From Bacillota bacterium (GTDB lineage Bacteria > Bacillota > UBA4882 > UBA8346): 39,300 bases of DNA. Below, piece after piece: positions 16,383-24,702 of the stretch (positions are counted from its first letter, which is position 1; each line of letters opens with the position of its first letter). Position numbers and translations under genes: made by a program. Location of the stretch: assembly GCA_023402395.1 (NCBI GenBank), contig JAEYGI010000030.1:1-39300 (forward strand), in the 5' to 3' direction. The notes below the pieces were generated by a model. The model was not told where the DNA came from. It made no database searches and saw only the letters and a program-made list of their open reading frames with translations.

Positions 16383-16488
16383 CCAAAGGCCTCATATCGC
16401 GTTTCGTGGTCGCCGGATCACGCCGTGAACAACCAAATCGTTGGTTTCTTAGTTTATTATAAACCAAATCCGGGAACTGCTCACCGAC

Positions 16489-16577
16489 TATATAAGTTGA
16501 AGTAAATTCCGATTGATGCCGTTTGCATTCGCTTTAAGAATGCAAGTTTAGATTAAAAATTTACTTCATCCTATATA
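16489..16577. repeat. 89-bp nested palindrome
   Basis: Outer arms 16489-16508 and 16558-16577 match at 18 of 20 positions. An inner perfect 8-bp pair (TTGCATTC/GAATGCAA, about 16531-16553) sits within them. The whole could fold into a long hairpin. It lies between the unknown gene's stop at 16595 and the zinc-ribbon gene, so it may act as a terminator or 3' stabiliser. Its size and AT-rich ends also fit a miniature inverted-repeat element. Confidence 0.55.
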
Positions 16578-16594
16578 AATCGCCGCGCCCGATT

Positions 16595-17452
16595 TTATAC
16601 CGTCAAATTCAGCGCGGAAAAATCAGCGGAGCCGGGCCGGAGATCCGTTTTAAGCAAATCGCGGCGAAGCGCTTCCCCTTCCTGTTCAAGCCGCTGCCCG
16701 AGGGGATGTTCCTCCGGCGTCATTCCCAAAATGGTCGCGTATTTCAATAATATATTCATCAACGTATATTTGATGGCATTGGGGCCGGAATCCCCTTCGC
16801 GATCCCCGCCCGGTTCGGCGGCGGACCGGTCCTCCGCTTGGCCGGTATAATACGCTTTCAAATCAGCCCACATTTCTTTCAGCGCCTCGATCTGCCGATC
16901 GGTTTTGGCGATGGCCCTTTCGAAGGAACGCTTGACATCCTCCAGGTTGCCCCATTGCGCAAAATTTAAATCTTTCATCGAAAAAAGCAACTTATCAACC
17001 GACGGATTGCCGCCGCTCACCTCCAGCAATTTCCCGTCGGTGATATAGTCGCAATCCTCAAAGAGCGCGGCGACTGCTTTGGAAAAACCGTCGATCATTT
17101 TTAAGTTGTCCTCCAGCGCGTCCTGGGCCCCCTTCTTATCGGCCGCGGAAGCGCGCTCGTCCATCAAGGTCTCAACATCATGAAGCCCGCATTTCAGGCG
17201 TTCTTTGATAATCATGGAAAAACCGGTCATGAATCGAAAATGGGCCCGCACGTTTGCCAGCAAGTGTTCGTCATCGGCTTTGATTCGATCCAATAAACTC
17301 AGTTTTTCTTTGCATTCGGCGGCCGCTTCCGTGGGATCCGCCTCGGGGGAGTTTTGGACCTTTGACAGCGAGTCCAGCAACGAAGACTTCTCAAAGATCC
17401 CGTTTTTTCCGAACAGTCCGGGATAATTTCCGCTCCAAACACCGATTTGCAT
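16595..17452 (-). CDS. Hypothetical helical protein behind a sigma-D-like promoter
   Basis: Protein of 285 residues that I do not recognise. It appears mostly alpha-helical and charged, with coiled-coil-like stretches near residues 40-135 and 165-205, a Gly/Asp/Glu-rich linker near 210-222, and the short N-terminal motif IGVWSGNYPGLFG. No signal peptide, membrane segment or catalytic motif is seen. The ATG at 17452 has AAGGAGGGG in front. Upstream lies a near-perfect sigma-D (sigma-28) promoter, which suggests a flagellar or motility role; this is inference from the promoter alone. It may end at the 89-bp palindrome. Confidence 0.8.
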   Translation of the reverse strand: MQIGVWSGNYPGLFGKNGIFEKSSLLDSLSKVQNSPEADPTEAAAECKEKLSLLDRIKADDEHLLANVRAHFRFMTGFSMIIKERLKCGLHDVETLMDERASAADKKGAQDALEDNLKMIDGFSKAVAALFEDCDYITDGKLLEVSGGNPSVDKLLFSMKDLNFAQWGNLEDVKRSFERAIAKTDRQIEALKEMWADLKAYYTGQAEDRSAAEPGGDREGDSGPNAIKYTLMNILLKYATILGMTPEEHPLGQRLEQEGEALRRDLLKTDLRPGSADFSALNLTV

Positions 17453-17527
17453 GTTGAATGCCCCTCCTTGGTTGTAATCAACATCGCCCTAGTTGACATT
17501 TGCCAAAAACACACTATGTATCTTTTA

Positions 17528-17555
17528 TTATCGGCTGTTTAGATGATTTGGTTTA
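17528..17555 (-). promoter_or_regulatory. Sigma-D (flagellar) type promoter
   Basis: On the minus strand TAAA (17552-17555), a 16-bp spacer and GCCGATAA (17528-17535). The -10 is identical to the sigma-28 consensus, and the spacing is within the one-base range seen for B. subtilis sigma-D. It lies 76 bp upstream of the unknown gene's start and in no other gene. Confidence 0.6.
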
Positions 17556-17621
17556 ATGCAACCGGTAAATTTCTCATCTCGCTGATAAAAATGCCTTGAT
17601 AGACCGGCCAAAACGGACGGT

Positions 17622-18080
17622 TCAATCCAGGTTTTGGCTGAGCAGCGCAGCATATTTGGCCTGAAACTCCCGGGTGAGGAACGTGATCTGATCCGGGCGC
17701 AATTGATAGGTTTCACTGTTCTCCTTAGAAGTGGCCCGGTCTTCCACGATCAGAAGCTTAATGCCCTCGGAACCAAGCGTGGCATGCCAGACGCCCTTAT
17801 GAATGCAATAGACCTTACCCTTTTCCATCGGCATCAAACCGATGTCGCTCCCCGATTGATCGGAGGAACGGTCAATCACCAGAATGCCGCTTCCCCCAAG
17901 TAGCGTAAAAACCTCGTCGCTCATCAAATGCCGCTGCAGTGAGGTCAAATGGTCGATATCGCCCAATGGCCGGTGATTCTTGAGCGCCACGGCCCACCCT
18001 CCGCTTTCCACCACCCGTTTAAAGCCCAGGCCTTCGTGTTCCGCGACCGTTACCGGCTCCGGCCAGGATTGGTTATCCAT
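17622..18080 (-). CDS. Cupin-fold protein, ureidoglycolate-lyase-like
   Basis: Single-domain protein of 152 residues. It has a cupin-type arrangement: HLMSDEVFTLLGGSGILVI in the first barrel strand pair, then KGKVYCIHKGVWHATLG and KLLIVEDRATSKENSE. The VWH and VEDR..NSE pattern recalls ureidoglycolate-lyase-like cupins found near sugar-acid genes. KdgF-type cupins open the unsaturated galacturonate ring in pectin breakdown, so a role here is tempting, but this protein is longer than KdgF. The ATG at 18080 follows AAGGAGGA. It lies 125 bp downstream of the IclR gene on the same strand. Confidence 0.75.
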   Translation of the reverse strand: MDNQSWPEPVTVAEHEGLGFKRVVESGGWAVALKNHRPLGDIDHLTSLQRHLMSDEVFTLLGGSGILVIDRSSDQSGSDIGLMPMEKGKVYCIHKGVWHATLGSEGIKLLIVEDRATSKENSETYQLRPDQITFLTREFQAKYAALLSQNLD

Positions 18081-18205
18081 TTGGAAGTCCTCCTTAAATG
18101 TCCAGTTGCATTTGTGAGTTGAACCGGCCGGCCGCTCCGCCCGAGCCAGCCGCGCCGGTTATAAATATTCTTCGCGTGATCGCCCGAACCCTTTATATGG
18201 CCTGA

Positions 18206-19009
18206 TCAACTCAACATTTCATGGGAAAAGCCCAAGGCCAGGGATAATTTCATCGCGTATCCGGTCACGATCGGAGTCAATTCCCTGACCCGGCCCGGAC
18301 TCATCCGGCTGACCGGGCCGGAAATGCTCATCGAGGCGGTGATTCGCCCCAGGTGGTTGCGAACCGGCGCCGCGATGCACCTGGCGCCGATCTCACATTC
18401 CTCGTTGTCAAAGGCGTAGCCTTGCTTTCTGACGGAAGCCAGCGCGTCCAGAAACGCCGGAATCGTGGTGATCGAGTAGGGGGTCAGCTGCGGCATTCCT
18501 TTACGCTTCAGGATATCAATGATATCCGGCTGCGCCATCTCTGACAGCAAAATCTTGCCCGCGCCGGTGGTATGAACCGGCGCCCGCCGGCCGATCAGGG
18601 AAAAAACCCGGACCGAAGCCCGGCTCTCCGCTTTTTCTATATAGACGACCTCATCGCCGTCCAGCACCACCAGATTGGCGGTTTCCCCGGTTTCCTGCAT
18701 CAGCTCGTTCAGGTAGGCCCGGCCCGTTTTCCGCAGGTCCAGCTTTTCCAGAATGATATTGGACAACGACAAAATCTTAAGGCCCAGCCGGTAATGGCCA
18801 TTCTGCTGGTTTTGCTCCACATAGCCCAATTTGATCAGGCTGGAAAGAATCCGGTGAATCGTGCTGTGCGGAATCTCCAGAATCTTACCCAACGCAGCCA
18901 GCGATATCTCTCCTTGGTTGGCGGCGATCGCTTCCAAAATCGAGAAGCAGCGGGTCAAGACCTGCACGGAATGATTCCGGTCGTTGCTTTCCCTGTGATA
19001 TTTGACCAT
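18206..19009 (-). CDS. IclR-family regulator of the uronate cluster
   Basis: Regulator of 267 residues. A winged helix-turn-helix fills about residues 14-76 (VLTRCFSILEAIAANQGEIS, then the recognition segment IPHSTIHRILSSLIKLGYVE). The effector domain runs to the end, with the family landmarks VHTTGAGKILLSE, GYAFDNEECEIGARCIAAPV and ASMSISGP. KdgR, which controls pectin genes, is of this family, so this protein probably represses the neighbouring importer and catabolic genes. The ATG at 19009 follows GGGGAG. It stands 60 bp after the lyase remnant. A dyad TCTTATT...AATAAGA lies just upstream of the start (19040-19068). Confidence 0.9.
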   Translation of the reverse strand: MVKYHRESNDRNHSVQVLTRCFSILEAIAANQGEISLAALGKILEIPHSTIHRILSSLIKLGYVEQNQQNGHYRLGLKILSLSNIILEKLDLRKTGRAYLNELMQETGETANLVVLDGDEVVYIEKAESRASVRVFSLIGRRAPVHTTGAGKILLSEMAQPDIIDILKRKGMPQLTPYSITTIPAFLDALASVRKQGYAFDNEECEIGARCIAAPVRNHLGRITASMSISGPVSRMSPGRVRELTPIVTGYAMKLSLALGFSHEMLS

Positions 19010-19069
19010 ATCGTCGTTCTCCCCAAGTTCTTATTTTTGGTTCGTAAACAATAAGAGTTTTATTCCAGC

Positions 19070-19570
19070 CTAATCTAATTCCACAAGGTACAAGTGTTGA
19101 TTGCCGCTCCGGTCCGATTCAAAGAGGATTTTCCCGCCCTGCCAGCCGAAGGTGGGATGGCAATGCCGGGTCGGGCTGTACCAGGAGGTTTGATGGGTAC
19201 AAAGCGTCTGGATGGCCGGCTGCCCGTTGCCCCCGATATCGATCAGCACCACGTCTTCCGCGGTGTCGCCGACGAGCAGGGTATTGTCGTTATTGGCGTG
19301 GTAATGATTGCAATAATACGGCAGGTCGATCCGGCGGATCATCTCCCCATTTTTATCGGCCAATCCGATCTAAGGGATTTGGCCGTTTTGAACTTCCTTG
19401 ACAATGGCCTGCGTTTTATCGGAAGTAATGGTCCCGTCGTGCCCGGCCCGCCGGTTCTCGAAAAGATTAGGCCGCCCGGGTCCAAAATTCATGGCCGACG
19501 CAGTCATCCTCTTGCTGGCGGAAACACGGCTTGACGCTCCGGGAGACCAGTCGAGCAGCCAGATCCGTGA
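19070..19570 (-). pseudogene. Broken oligogalacturonate lyase (PL22), C-terminal remnant
   Basis: The last 97 codons read YYCNHYHANNDNTLLVGDTA, then TRHCHPTFGWQGGKILFESD and GNQHLYLVELD, the typical end of oligogalacturonate lyase, which cleaves oligogalacturonides in the cytoplasm. Upstream, recognisable pieces are spread over frames: RIWLLD (about 19550-19567), VKPCFRQQEDDCVGHEFW one frame over, an in-frame TAA at 19467-19469, then GHDGTITSDKTQAIVKEV, and a TAG at 19370-19372. The family protein is about 390 residues; the first half is gone. The gene sits between the importer and the IclR gene, where a working lyase would be expected. Confidence 0.85.
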
Positions 19571-19635
19571 TACCCCCGCTTTTCCGCGGCAAACTCCGCG
19601 CCAATCACCGTTTATACCCCCTTGCAGATTTGACT

Positions 19636-19663
19636 AAATTGGGCATCTCGCGATGCCCAATTT
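19636..19663. terminator. Perfect 12-bp stem-loop after the sugar-binding protein gene
   Basis: AAATTGGGCATC pairs with GATGCCCAATTT around a TCGC loop. It lies 29 bp beyond the stop of the solute-binding protein gene. T-runs on either side are weak, so it may attenuate transcription between the importer and the downstream genes. Confidence 0.6.
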
Positions 19664-19692
19664 ATATCGTTCAGGGCCTGTCTTTGGCTATG

Positions 19693-20997
19693 TTATTTCT
19701 TCAGGTTAGCCCGGTAGTTCTTTTCAGATTTCTCCAGCGCCGCGGCAAGTTCATCCAAAAACTGCTTGGCGGTTTTGGCTTTCGCCAATACCATCTGAAA
19801 GCCCGGTTCGAATACTTGCAAGCGGATATTCTTATAATCCGGCAGATATTCCGGCTGGCTGACAATGGCCGTGCCTTTGACGGCAAACGCGTTCCCCAGC
19901 GCGCTGATGTGTTGAGCCGACTTGACCCAGTCTTCGCTCAACAGCGTCACATTGGTCGGGATCTGGCCGATCTTTTGATTCCAGTACCGTTGCGCATCTT
20001 TGGAACTTAGGTAGCTGGCCAGCTTCCATGCTTCCGCCGGGTGCTTGGTATTCTTGAAAACCGCCTGGCCGTTGGGGGCATCCGCCAGATAGCTCCGCGG
20101 GACATTCGGCGATACCGGGAAGGGCGACGCCGCATATTCATTGTTTATAAAAGCGCGGCTGTGTTCGCCGTATGAACCGAGGTTATGGAAGATCATATTG
20201 GCGACGCCGCTGTCGAAGGCGGCCACCATTTCCTTGTAGCCGTTGGTGATGTCGCTTTGCGGTGTATACTTGTCATACATGGCCGTATATTTTTCAATAA
20301 AGGCGACCGCCGCCGGGTTGTTCAGCAAGCACTTGCCTTTCTTGTCAAAAAACGATTTGATCCCGGTATAGGAGACGATTCCGGCCAGGACCACCGTATC
20401 GCTGCCCGCGCCGCCGCGAATGCTGAAACCATATTGATTATTCGGTTTATCGGTCAGTTTTTGGGCGGCCGCGAAAAACTCGTCCCAGGTTTGGGGCGCG
20501 CTCAAGCCGGCCGCTTTGAACCGGTCGGTCCGGTACCACAGACAGTACTGATTGGCGGTGTTGGGTATCACATACAGTTTCCCGTCCGGAGCGCCGTTGC
20601 GAATCTGATCGATATAGGCCGCGCCGATCTGATCTTTCTCATTCCATTTTTTAAAGTACGAATCCAACGGCAATAAGGCTTTCTGGGAGACCAGCACCGA
20701 GATCCAACTGCCGGGGCAGATGGCGACATCCGGCGTCTCGCCGCCGGCGATGGCCAGATTGTACTTTTGCGCCGCCGAATTGGAGGGGATGCCGACGTAT
20801 TGCACGGAGATGTTGGGGTTTTGGCTTTCAAACCTCTTAATCAGCTCCTGCAGATACGGGGTTCGTTCCGGTCCCGGATTCTGATCCCAGAACGTCAGCC
20901 GCACGTTTTTGCCGGCCGCCCCCGCGCCCGCCAGCGGCAGGGTCAATAGTAAACTCAGGATCATCAGCGCCGACCATACTTTCTTAACCTTAACCAT
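19693..20997 (-). CDS. Sugar ABC importer, solute-binding protein (CUT1)
   Basis: Extracellular binding protein of 434 residues for the importer encoded upstream. Residues 1-28 form a signal peptide (basic start, hydrophobic LMILSLLLTLPLAGA, then GAA). The mature part opens with VRLTFWDQNPGPERTPYLQE, and ETPDVAICPG, LPLDSYF, TWDEFFAAAQKL and a SYLADAPNG segment follow, typical of family 1 sugar-binding proteins. No cysteine occurs near the cleavage site, so it is not a lipoprotein, unusual for a single-membrane Gram-positive cell. The ATG at 20997 follows AAGGAGGAA. The substrate is probably an oligogalacturonide or uronate, by context. Confidence 0.92.
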   Translation of the reverse strand: MVKVKKVWSALMILSLLLTLPLAGAGAAGKNVRLTFWDQNPGPERTPYLQELIKRFESQNPNISVQYVGIPSNSAAQKYNLAIAGGETPDVAICPGSWISVLVSQKALLPLDSYFKKWNEKDQIGAAYIDQIRNGAPDGKLYVIPNTANQYCLWYRTDRFKAAGLSAPQTWDEFFAAAQKLTDKPNNQYGFSIRGGAGSDTVVLAGIVSYTGIKSFFDKKGKCLLNNPAAVAFIEKYTAMYDKYTPQSDITNGYKEMVAAFDSGVANMIFHNLGSYGEHSRAFINNEYAASPFPVSPNVPRSYLADAPNGQAVFKNTKHPAEAWKLASYLSSKDAQRYWNQKIGQIPTNVTLLSEDWVKSAQHISALGNAFAVKGTAIVSQPEYLPDYKNIRLQVFEPGFQMVLAKAKTAKQFLDELAAALEKSEKNYRANLKK

Positions 20998-21095
20998 TTC
21001 AATTCCTCCTTTTTTATCGATATGCCGCCGTCCATTGCCGGGACTCCTGAACCCATGCGCGGCATATTCTCCCTGTTGATACCCAAATCATTGGC

Positions 21096-21941
21096 TTATC
21101 CCTTGACCGCTCCGGCTGATAAGTTTTGGACCAGATACTTCTGGATGTAGGTGAACAGCAGGAACGACGGGATGATGGCGATGATTCCCCCGGCCGCCAG
21201 AGTGCCGTAGTGGATATCGAATTCGCCCATCATATAGCTTAAGCCCACCGGAATGGTGAACCGGTCCGGGTTGTTGATCAGCATGATCGCGAACAGAAAT
21301 TCCTTCCAGGAGGAGACGAACGCGAAAAATCCGGCAGCCACGATCCCCGGCATCAGGATCGGAACGATCACTTTGAAAATGGCCATAGCCCGGCTGCACC
21401 CGTCGAGCATCGCCGCTTCCTCCAGCTCCACCGGGACATTGGCGAAAAAGCCCATCATCAGGACGGAGTTGAAGGCCACTTCAAAGGTAGAATCGTTGAT
21501 AATCAGGCACAGCGGGCTGTTTAATAAATGGAGATGCTTATAGATCATGAACAGTGGAATGAGCAACATCTGTCCGCCGAAGAACTGGGTCGACAGCAGT
21601 ATCAGCAGCGCCAATCGCTTGCCTTTGAAATTGAACCGGCACAGGGCGTATCCGGACAGCAGCGTGAATACAACCACGATTAGCATGACCGAGGTGCTGA
21701 TCAGCAGGCTGTTAAAGAAATACCTGGAAAAGTTCATGTTCCGCCACATATTGATAAAGTTGTCGATCGTGGCGGGGCTGGGCCAGTATTGAATCGGTAT
21801 CTTGGTAATATTGCCTTCCTGCTTCAGCGCGGTGTTCAAGAGCCAGTAAAAGGGGGTGAGCGTAAATACGGTCAACACCGCCAGCGGCAGATAAATACTG
21901 AACAGATTGATCAGTTTCGTCCGGAGACCGGGATGGATCAT
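21096..21941 (-). CDS. Sugar ABC importer permease, MalG type
   Basis: Inner-membrane subunit of 281 residues with six membrane segments, starting near residues 12-32 and ending near 245-265. The EAA loop that docks the ATPase is visible as ELEEAAMLDGCSRAMAIFKV, followed by IVPILMPGI. The start ATG overlaps the stop of the upstream permease by 4 bp (ATGA), so translation is coupled. No ATPase gene lies in the cluster; like many CUT1 importers it may use a shared MsmX/UgpC-type ATPase encoded elsewhere. Confidence 0.93.
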   Translation of the reverse strand: MIHPGLRTKLINLFSIYLPLAVLTVFTLTPFYWLLNTALKQEGNITKIPIQYWPSPATIDNFINMWRNMNFSRYFFNSLLISTSVMLIVVVFTLLSGYALCRFNFKGKRLALLILLSTQFFGGQMLLIPLFMIYKHLHLLNSPLCLIINDSTFEVAFNSVLMMGFFANVPVELEEAAMLDGCSRAMAIFKVIVPILMPGIVAAGFFAFVSSWKEFLFAIMLINNPDRFTIPVGLSYMMGEFDIHYGTLAAGGIIAIIPSFLLFTYIQKYLVQNLSAGAVKG

Positions 21942-22873
21942 GCTTTCTCACCTCCGAAGTTGCCCAGCTTGAGGTAGAAGGCGGCGAAGAACAGCAGAAT
22001 CCCGAACGAAACGACTGAGATCGCCGAGCCGTATCCAAAGTTGTTGAGCTTGATCGCCTGATCCGCCATGTACATGCTCAGGGTGGTAGTGGAGTTGATC
22101 GGGCCGCCCGAGGTCAGGTTGTAGATAATGTCCACTGACTTGAATTCCCAGACCGCCCGGAGCAAGGTGGTCAGAATAATGGTTTCTTTCAGATAGGCGA
22201 GGGTGATATGGAAAAAGGCCACCACCCGGCCGCCGCCGTCGATCGAACACGACTCATACAACTCATCGGGGATCAACTGCAACGCCGACAGCAGTGAAAT
22301 CGCGAAAAACGGAATGCCGCGCCACAACTCTGCCACCACTACCGCCAGCAAGGCGGTCTTCGGATTGGAAACCCAGGCGACTTTCTGCGGAATCAGCCCC
22401 GATTTCAAGAGGAGATCATTCAAGAGGCCGAAATGTTCGTTATAGATCATCGACCACATGATGGCCACGATCACTCCGGAGATCGCCCAGGGCGTGAAGA
22501 GCAAGCCCCGCAGCAGGCTCCTCCCCTTGAATTTATGGTTTAAGACCAGCGCTGCCACCAGTCCGATCACTAACTGCAACGCCACCTGGCTGAAAACCCA
22601 AATGCCGGACACTTGCAGTGACCGGTAAAAAAGCGGATCCTTCGTAAAAATCCTGACAAAATTTTCAAAACCCACAAAGCCGTTGGAATAGGTCATGATC
22701 GGACTGTAGTTCTGAAAGCTGTAGTAAAACACATTGCAGAAGGGATACAACAAAAACCCGAAAATCAGAAAAAATACCGGGGTTAAAAATAGATAGGGTA
22801 CCGCTTTTTTCTTCCAGTCTCCCGAATTAAGCTGCGGCGCGGGTTGTGATCGCGCCAGCTTTTGGCCTGCCAT
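21938..22873 (-). CDS. Sugar ABC importer permease, MalF type
   Basis: Inner-membrane subunit of 311 residues. After a hydrophilic tail of about 25 residues come six membrane segments, the first at about 27-50. The ATPase-docking loop is present as ELYESCSIDGGGRVVAFFHI followed by TLAYLKETI. The ATG at 22873 follows GGGAGGCG. It lies 48 bp after the enolase-superfamily gene and overlaps the MalG-type gene by 4 bp. The operon order is enzyme, MalF-type, MalG-type, binding protein. Confidence 0.93.
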   Translation of the reverse strand: MAGQKLARSQPAPQLNSGDWKKKAVPYLFLTPVFFLIFGFLLYPFCNVFYYSFQNYSPIMTYSNGFVGFENFVRIFTKDPLFYRSLQVSGIWVFSQVALQLVIGLVAALVLNHKFKGRSLLRGLLFTPWAISGVIVAIMWSMIYNEHFGLLNDLLLKSGLIPQKVAWVSNPKTALLAVVVAELWRGIPFFAISLLSALQLIPDELYESCSIDGGGRVVAFFHITLAYLKETIILTTLLRAVWEFKSVDIIYNLTSGGPINSTTTLSMYMADQAIKLNNFGYGSAISVVSFGILLFFAAFYLKLGNFGGEKA

Positions 22874-22921
22874 GGTTTCGCCTCCCGTATCCGTGTAATC
22901 GCCGCGCTCTCGTTGGAGGAA

Positions 22922-24085
22922 TCAAACCAACCGCGCGTTATGCAGCAATTCTTTCGTATCCGCCAACCCCCATCCCGGGCGGGACGGGACGCTGACCTTG
23001 CCATCCCTGGCCGAGAGCGGCGGGTCGAAGAACGAGCCGGTCTCCTCGATCCCGGTTTTGAACTCCTGAAACGCGCCGCTGTTGGGGATGATCGCCGCAA
23101 AATGCAGCATCTGCAGATAACAAAGGCCACTCGAAATGTGCAGGGTGATCGGTTTTCCGGCCGCCTCCGCCATCCGCGCCACCCGGATGGTCCGGATCAG
23201 GCCGCCGTTATAATGGAGATCGGGCTGGACGACCTGCACCGCGTTACCGGCGATCATCCACCGGAAACGGCGCAAGCTGGTTTCCTGCTCTCCGCCGGCC
23301 ACCGGTATCGTCAGGGCGTCGGCCACTTCCTTGGTATCCTCCAGATGGTCGAAGGGGCACGGTTCCTCGTAAAAGTAAGCGTCGATCTCTTCCAGCATTC
23401 TGCCGATTTTAATCGCTTGCGGCGGATCGTAAGAGCCGTTTCCGTCGGCGTGAATCGTAGTCTGCTCTCCCAACACCCGGCGGGACAAACGGATCAATCC
23501 TTCGGTCCGGCCCGCCATCGCATCGGCGTTTTTGCTCATCCGGCCGCCCACTTTGAACTTGACGGCCCGGGCGCCGGTTTCCGCCATCCGTGCCTGCAAA
23601 ATCTCCACTTCTTGTTCCGGAGTAGTATCCCGGCGGCCGCTGGCGACATAGATCGGAATTTCGGTCCGGAGCTGCTTCCCGAAAAGCTGCGCCACCGGCT
23701 TTCCCACGATCCGGCCCAACAGATCCAACAGGCTGAACTCCACCCAGGCGATGCAGCACCAAAGGGCGAGCCCCGCCAGTTTGTAATTGTTGTTGACGAC
23801 GAACACCCCCTCAAGCAGCCCCTCCAGATCGCGGGCATCCTTCCCGATGAAAAAGGGGATCACCTGTTTGGTCAGGATCGGATACAAATAGGCCACCTTA
23901 TCGTTAGTGACCGCGATCCCTTCCGCGCCGTCCCGGGAACGGGCCCGCACCGTATAAAACCGGCCGTTGTAAAGCAAATCGATCGATTCAATGATCACCG
24001 GCGCGGCCACGACATCCCGCGCCAAAACCGGCCGGTTGGCCGCCGCGTCAAGCTCGGTGACGCTTACCTTTTGCTGCTCTTCCAA
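22922..24085 (-). CDS. Enolase-superfamily sugar-acid enzyme (mandelate racemase-like)
   Basis: Enzyme of 387 residues in the mandelate racemase/muconate lactonizing family. Catalytic residues are visible: Lys176 and Lys178 (KFKVGG), metal ligands Asp214 (HADGNGSY), Glu240 (YFYEEP) and Glu266 (GGEQE), then Asp289 (QPDLHYNGG) and His316 (LHISSG), the Asp-His pair of the mandelate racemase subgroup. Members act as acid-sugar dehydratases or epimerases; the exact substrate is unknown but a uronate-derived acid fits the cluster. The best start is TTG at 24085, eight bases after AAAGGAG; the frame extends 42 codons further but has no ribosome site. First gene of the importer operon. Confidence 0.9.
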   Translation of the reverse strand: MEEQQKVSVTELDAAANRPVLARDVVAAPVIIESIDLLYNGRFYTVRARSRDGAEGIAVTNDKVAYLYPILTKQVIPFFIGKDARDLEGLLEGVFVVNNNYKLAGLALWCCIAWVEFSLLDLLGRIVGKPVAQLFGKQLRTEIPIYVASGRRDTTPEQEVEILQARMAETGARAVKFKVGGRMSKNADAMAGRTEGLIRLSRRVLGEQTTIHADGNGSYDPPQAIKIGRMLEEIDAYFYEEPCPFDHLEDTKEVADALTIPVAGGEQETSLRRFRWMIAGNAVQVVQPDLHYNGGLIRTIRVARMAEAAGKPITLHISSGLCYLQMLHFAAIIPNSGAFQEFKTGIEETGSFFDPPLSARDGKVSVPSRPGWGLADTKELLHNARLV

Positions 24086-24423
24086 AAGAATCGCTCCTTT
24101 CACGATGGTTCGCCGTGACCGCAGCGCGGATGGCGCTCGCCATCCCGGCCGGTGACCGGAAATAGCCATCCACAAGGTGGACTGTTTCTCCTCCGAAGTC
24201 ATGACGAACACTGTAACATGGATATGAGATCTTTCTAATACCGGTATGCCGAACGGGCGCCCCTCCGGGTATGCCGGAAGCTACCATATCCCCTCATCTT
24301 CCATGATTCCGGGGGCGGCTTCCGCGACTTCAAGGATATTCCCCTCAACTCAGATAATTAACAAATAATTAATTTCATGTTCATCATATCACGCTTTTTT
24401 TAACCCCGTGCCGCATTCCCTAA

Positions 24424-24467
24424 AATAGTCCACAATATGAAATAATATTTCTACAATGTAGACATAT
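24424..24467. promoter_or_regulatory. Probable IclR/KdgR-type operator pair
   Basis: A near-perfect 23-bp palindrome (24445-24467; core TCTACA-A-TGTAGA, outer ATAT on both sides) lies in the AT-rich leader of the importer operon. A weaker copy with core TCCACAATATGA lies 21 bp to the left. IclR proteins bind such paired palindromes. No convincing -35/-10 was seen. The rest of 24086-24420 holds nothing clear. Confidence 0.5.
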
Positions 24468-24550
24468 TTAAAATATTAACTAATTTCTGTAATAATAATT
24501 TTAGTTTTCATTTCAGCCTCTTTACGAAAGTAGCCGGATTCCAGGCCAGC

Positions 24551-24593
24551 AAGGAGGAGAGATAAAACGATGGTCAATGGCGCCAAACCGTAA
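24551..24593 (+). other. Mini-ORF with strong ribosome site (MVNGAKP)
   Basis: AAGGAGGAGA (24551-24560) is followed nine bases later by ATG and six codons then TAA (24570-24593), encoding MVNGAKP. A strong stem-loop follows 34 bp on. It could be a leader peptide, the stub of a lost gene or chance. Confidence 0.3.
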
Positions 24594-24626
24594 TAGTAAA
24601 CAAAAAGTCATTTTGGAATGGTTGGG

Positions 24627-24658
24627 AAAACCCCGGTCACGAACGTGACCGGGGTTTT
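24627..24658. terminator. Strong bidirectional terminator
   Basis: A perfect 15-bp stem (24627-24641 with 24644-24658, arms AAAACCCCGGTCACG and its complement) with a 2-nt loop. TTTT closes the stem on both strands. It lies 45 bp after the HAD gene stop and would end that minus-strand operon. Confidence 0.85.
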
Positions 24659-24702
24659 AAAAGCGTGAAAGCGGGGTAAAAACGAAATTTAACCATAGCG
24701 GT

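Noticed and set aside
17453..17621. Plus-strand promoter from TTGACA near 17494
   Set aside because: The -10 is poor and no plus-strand gene follows.
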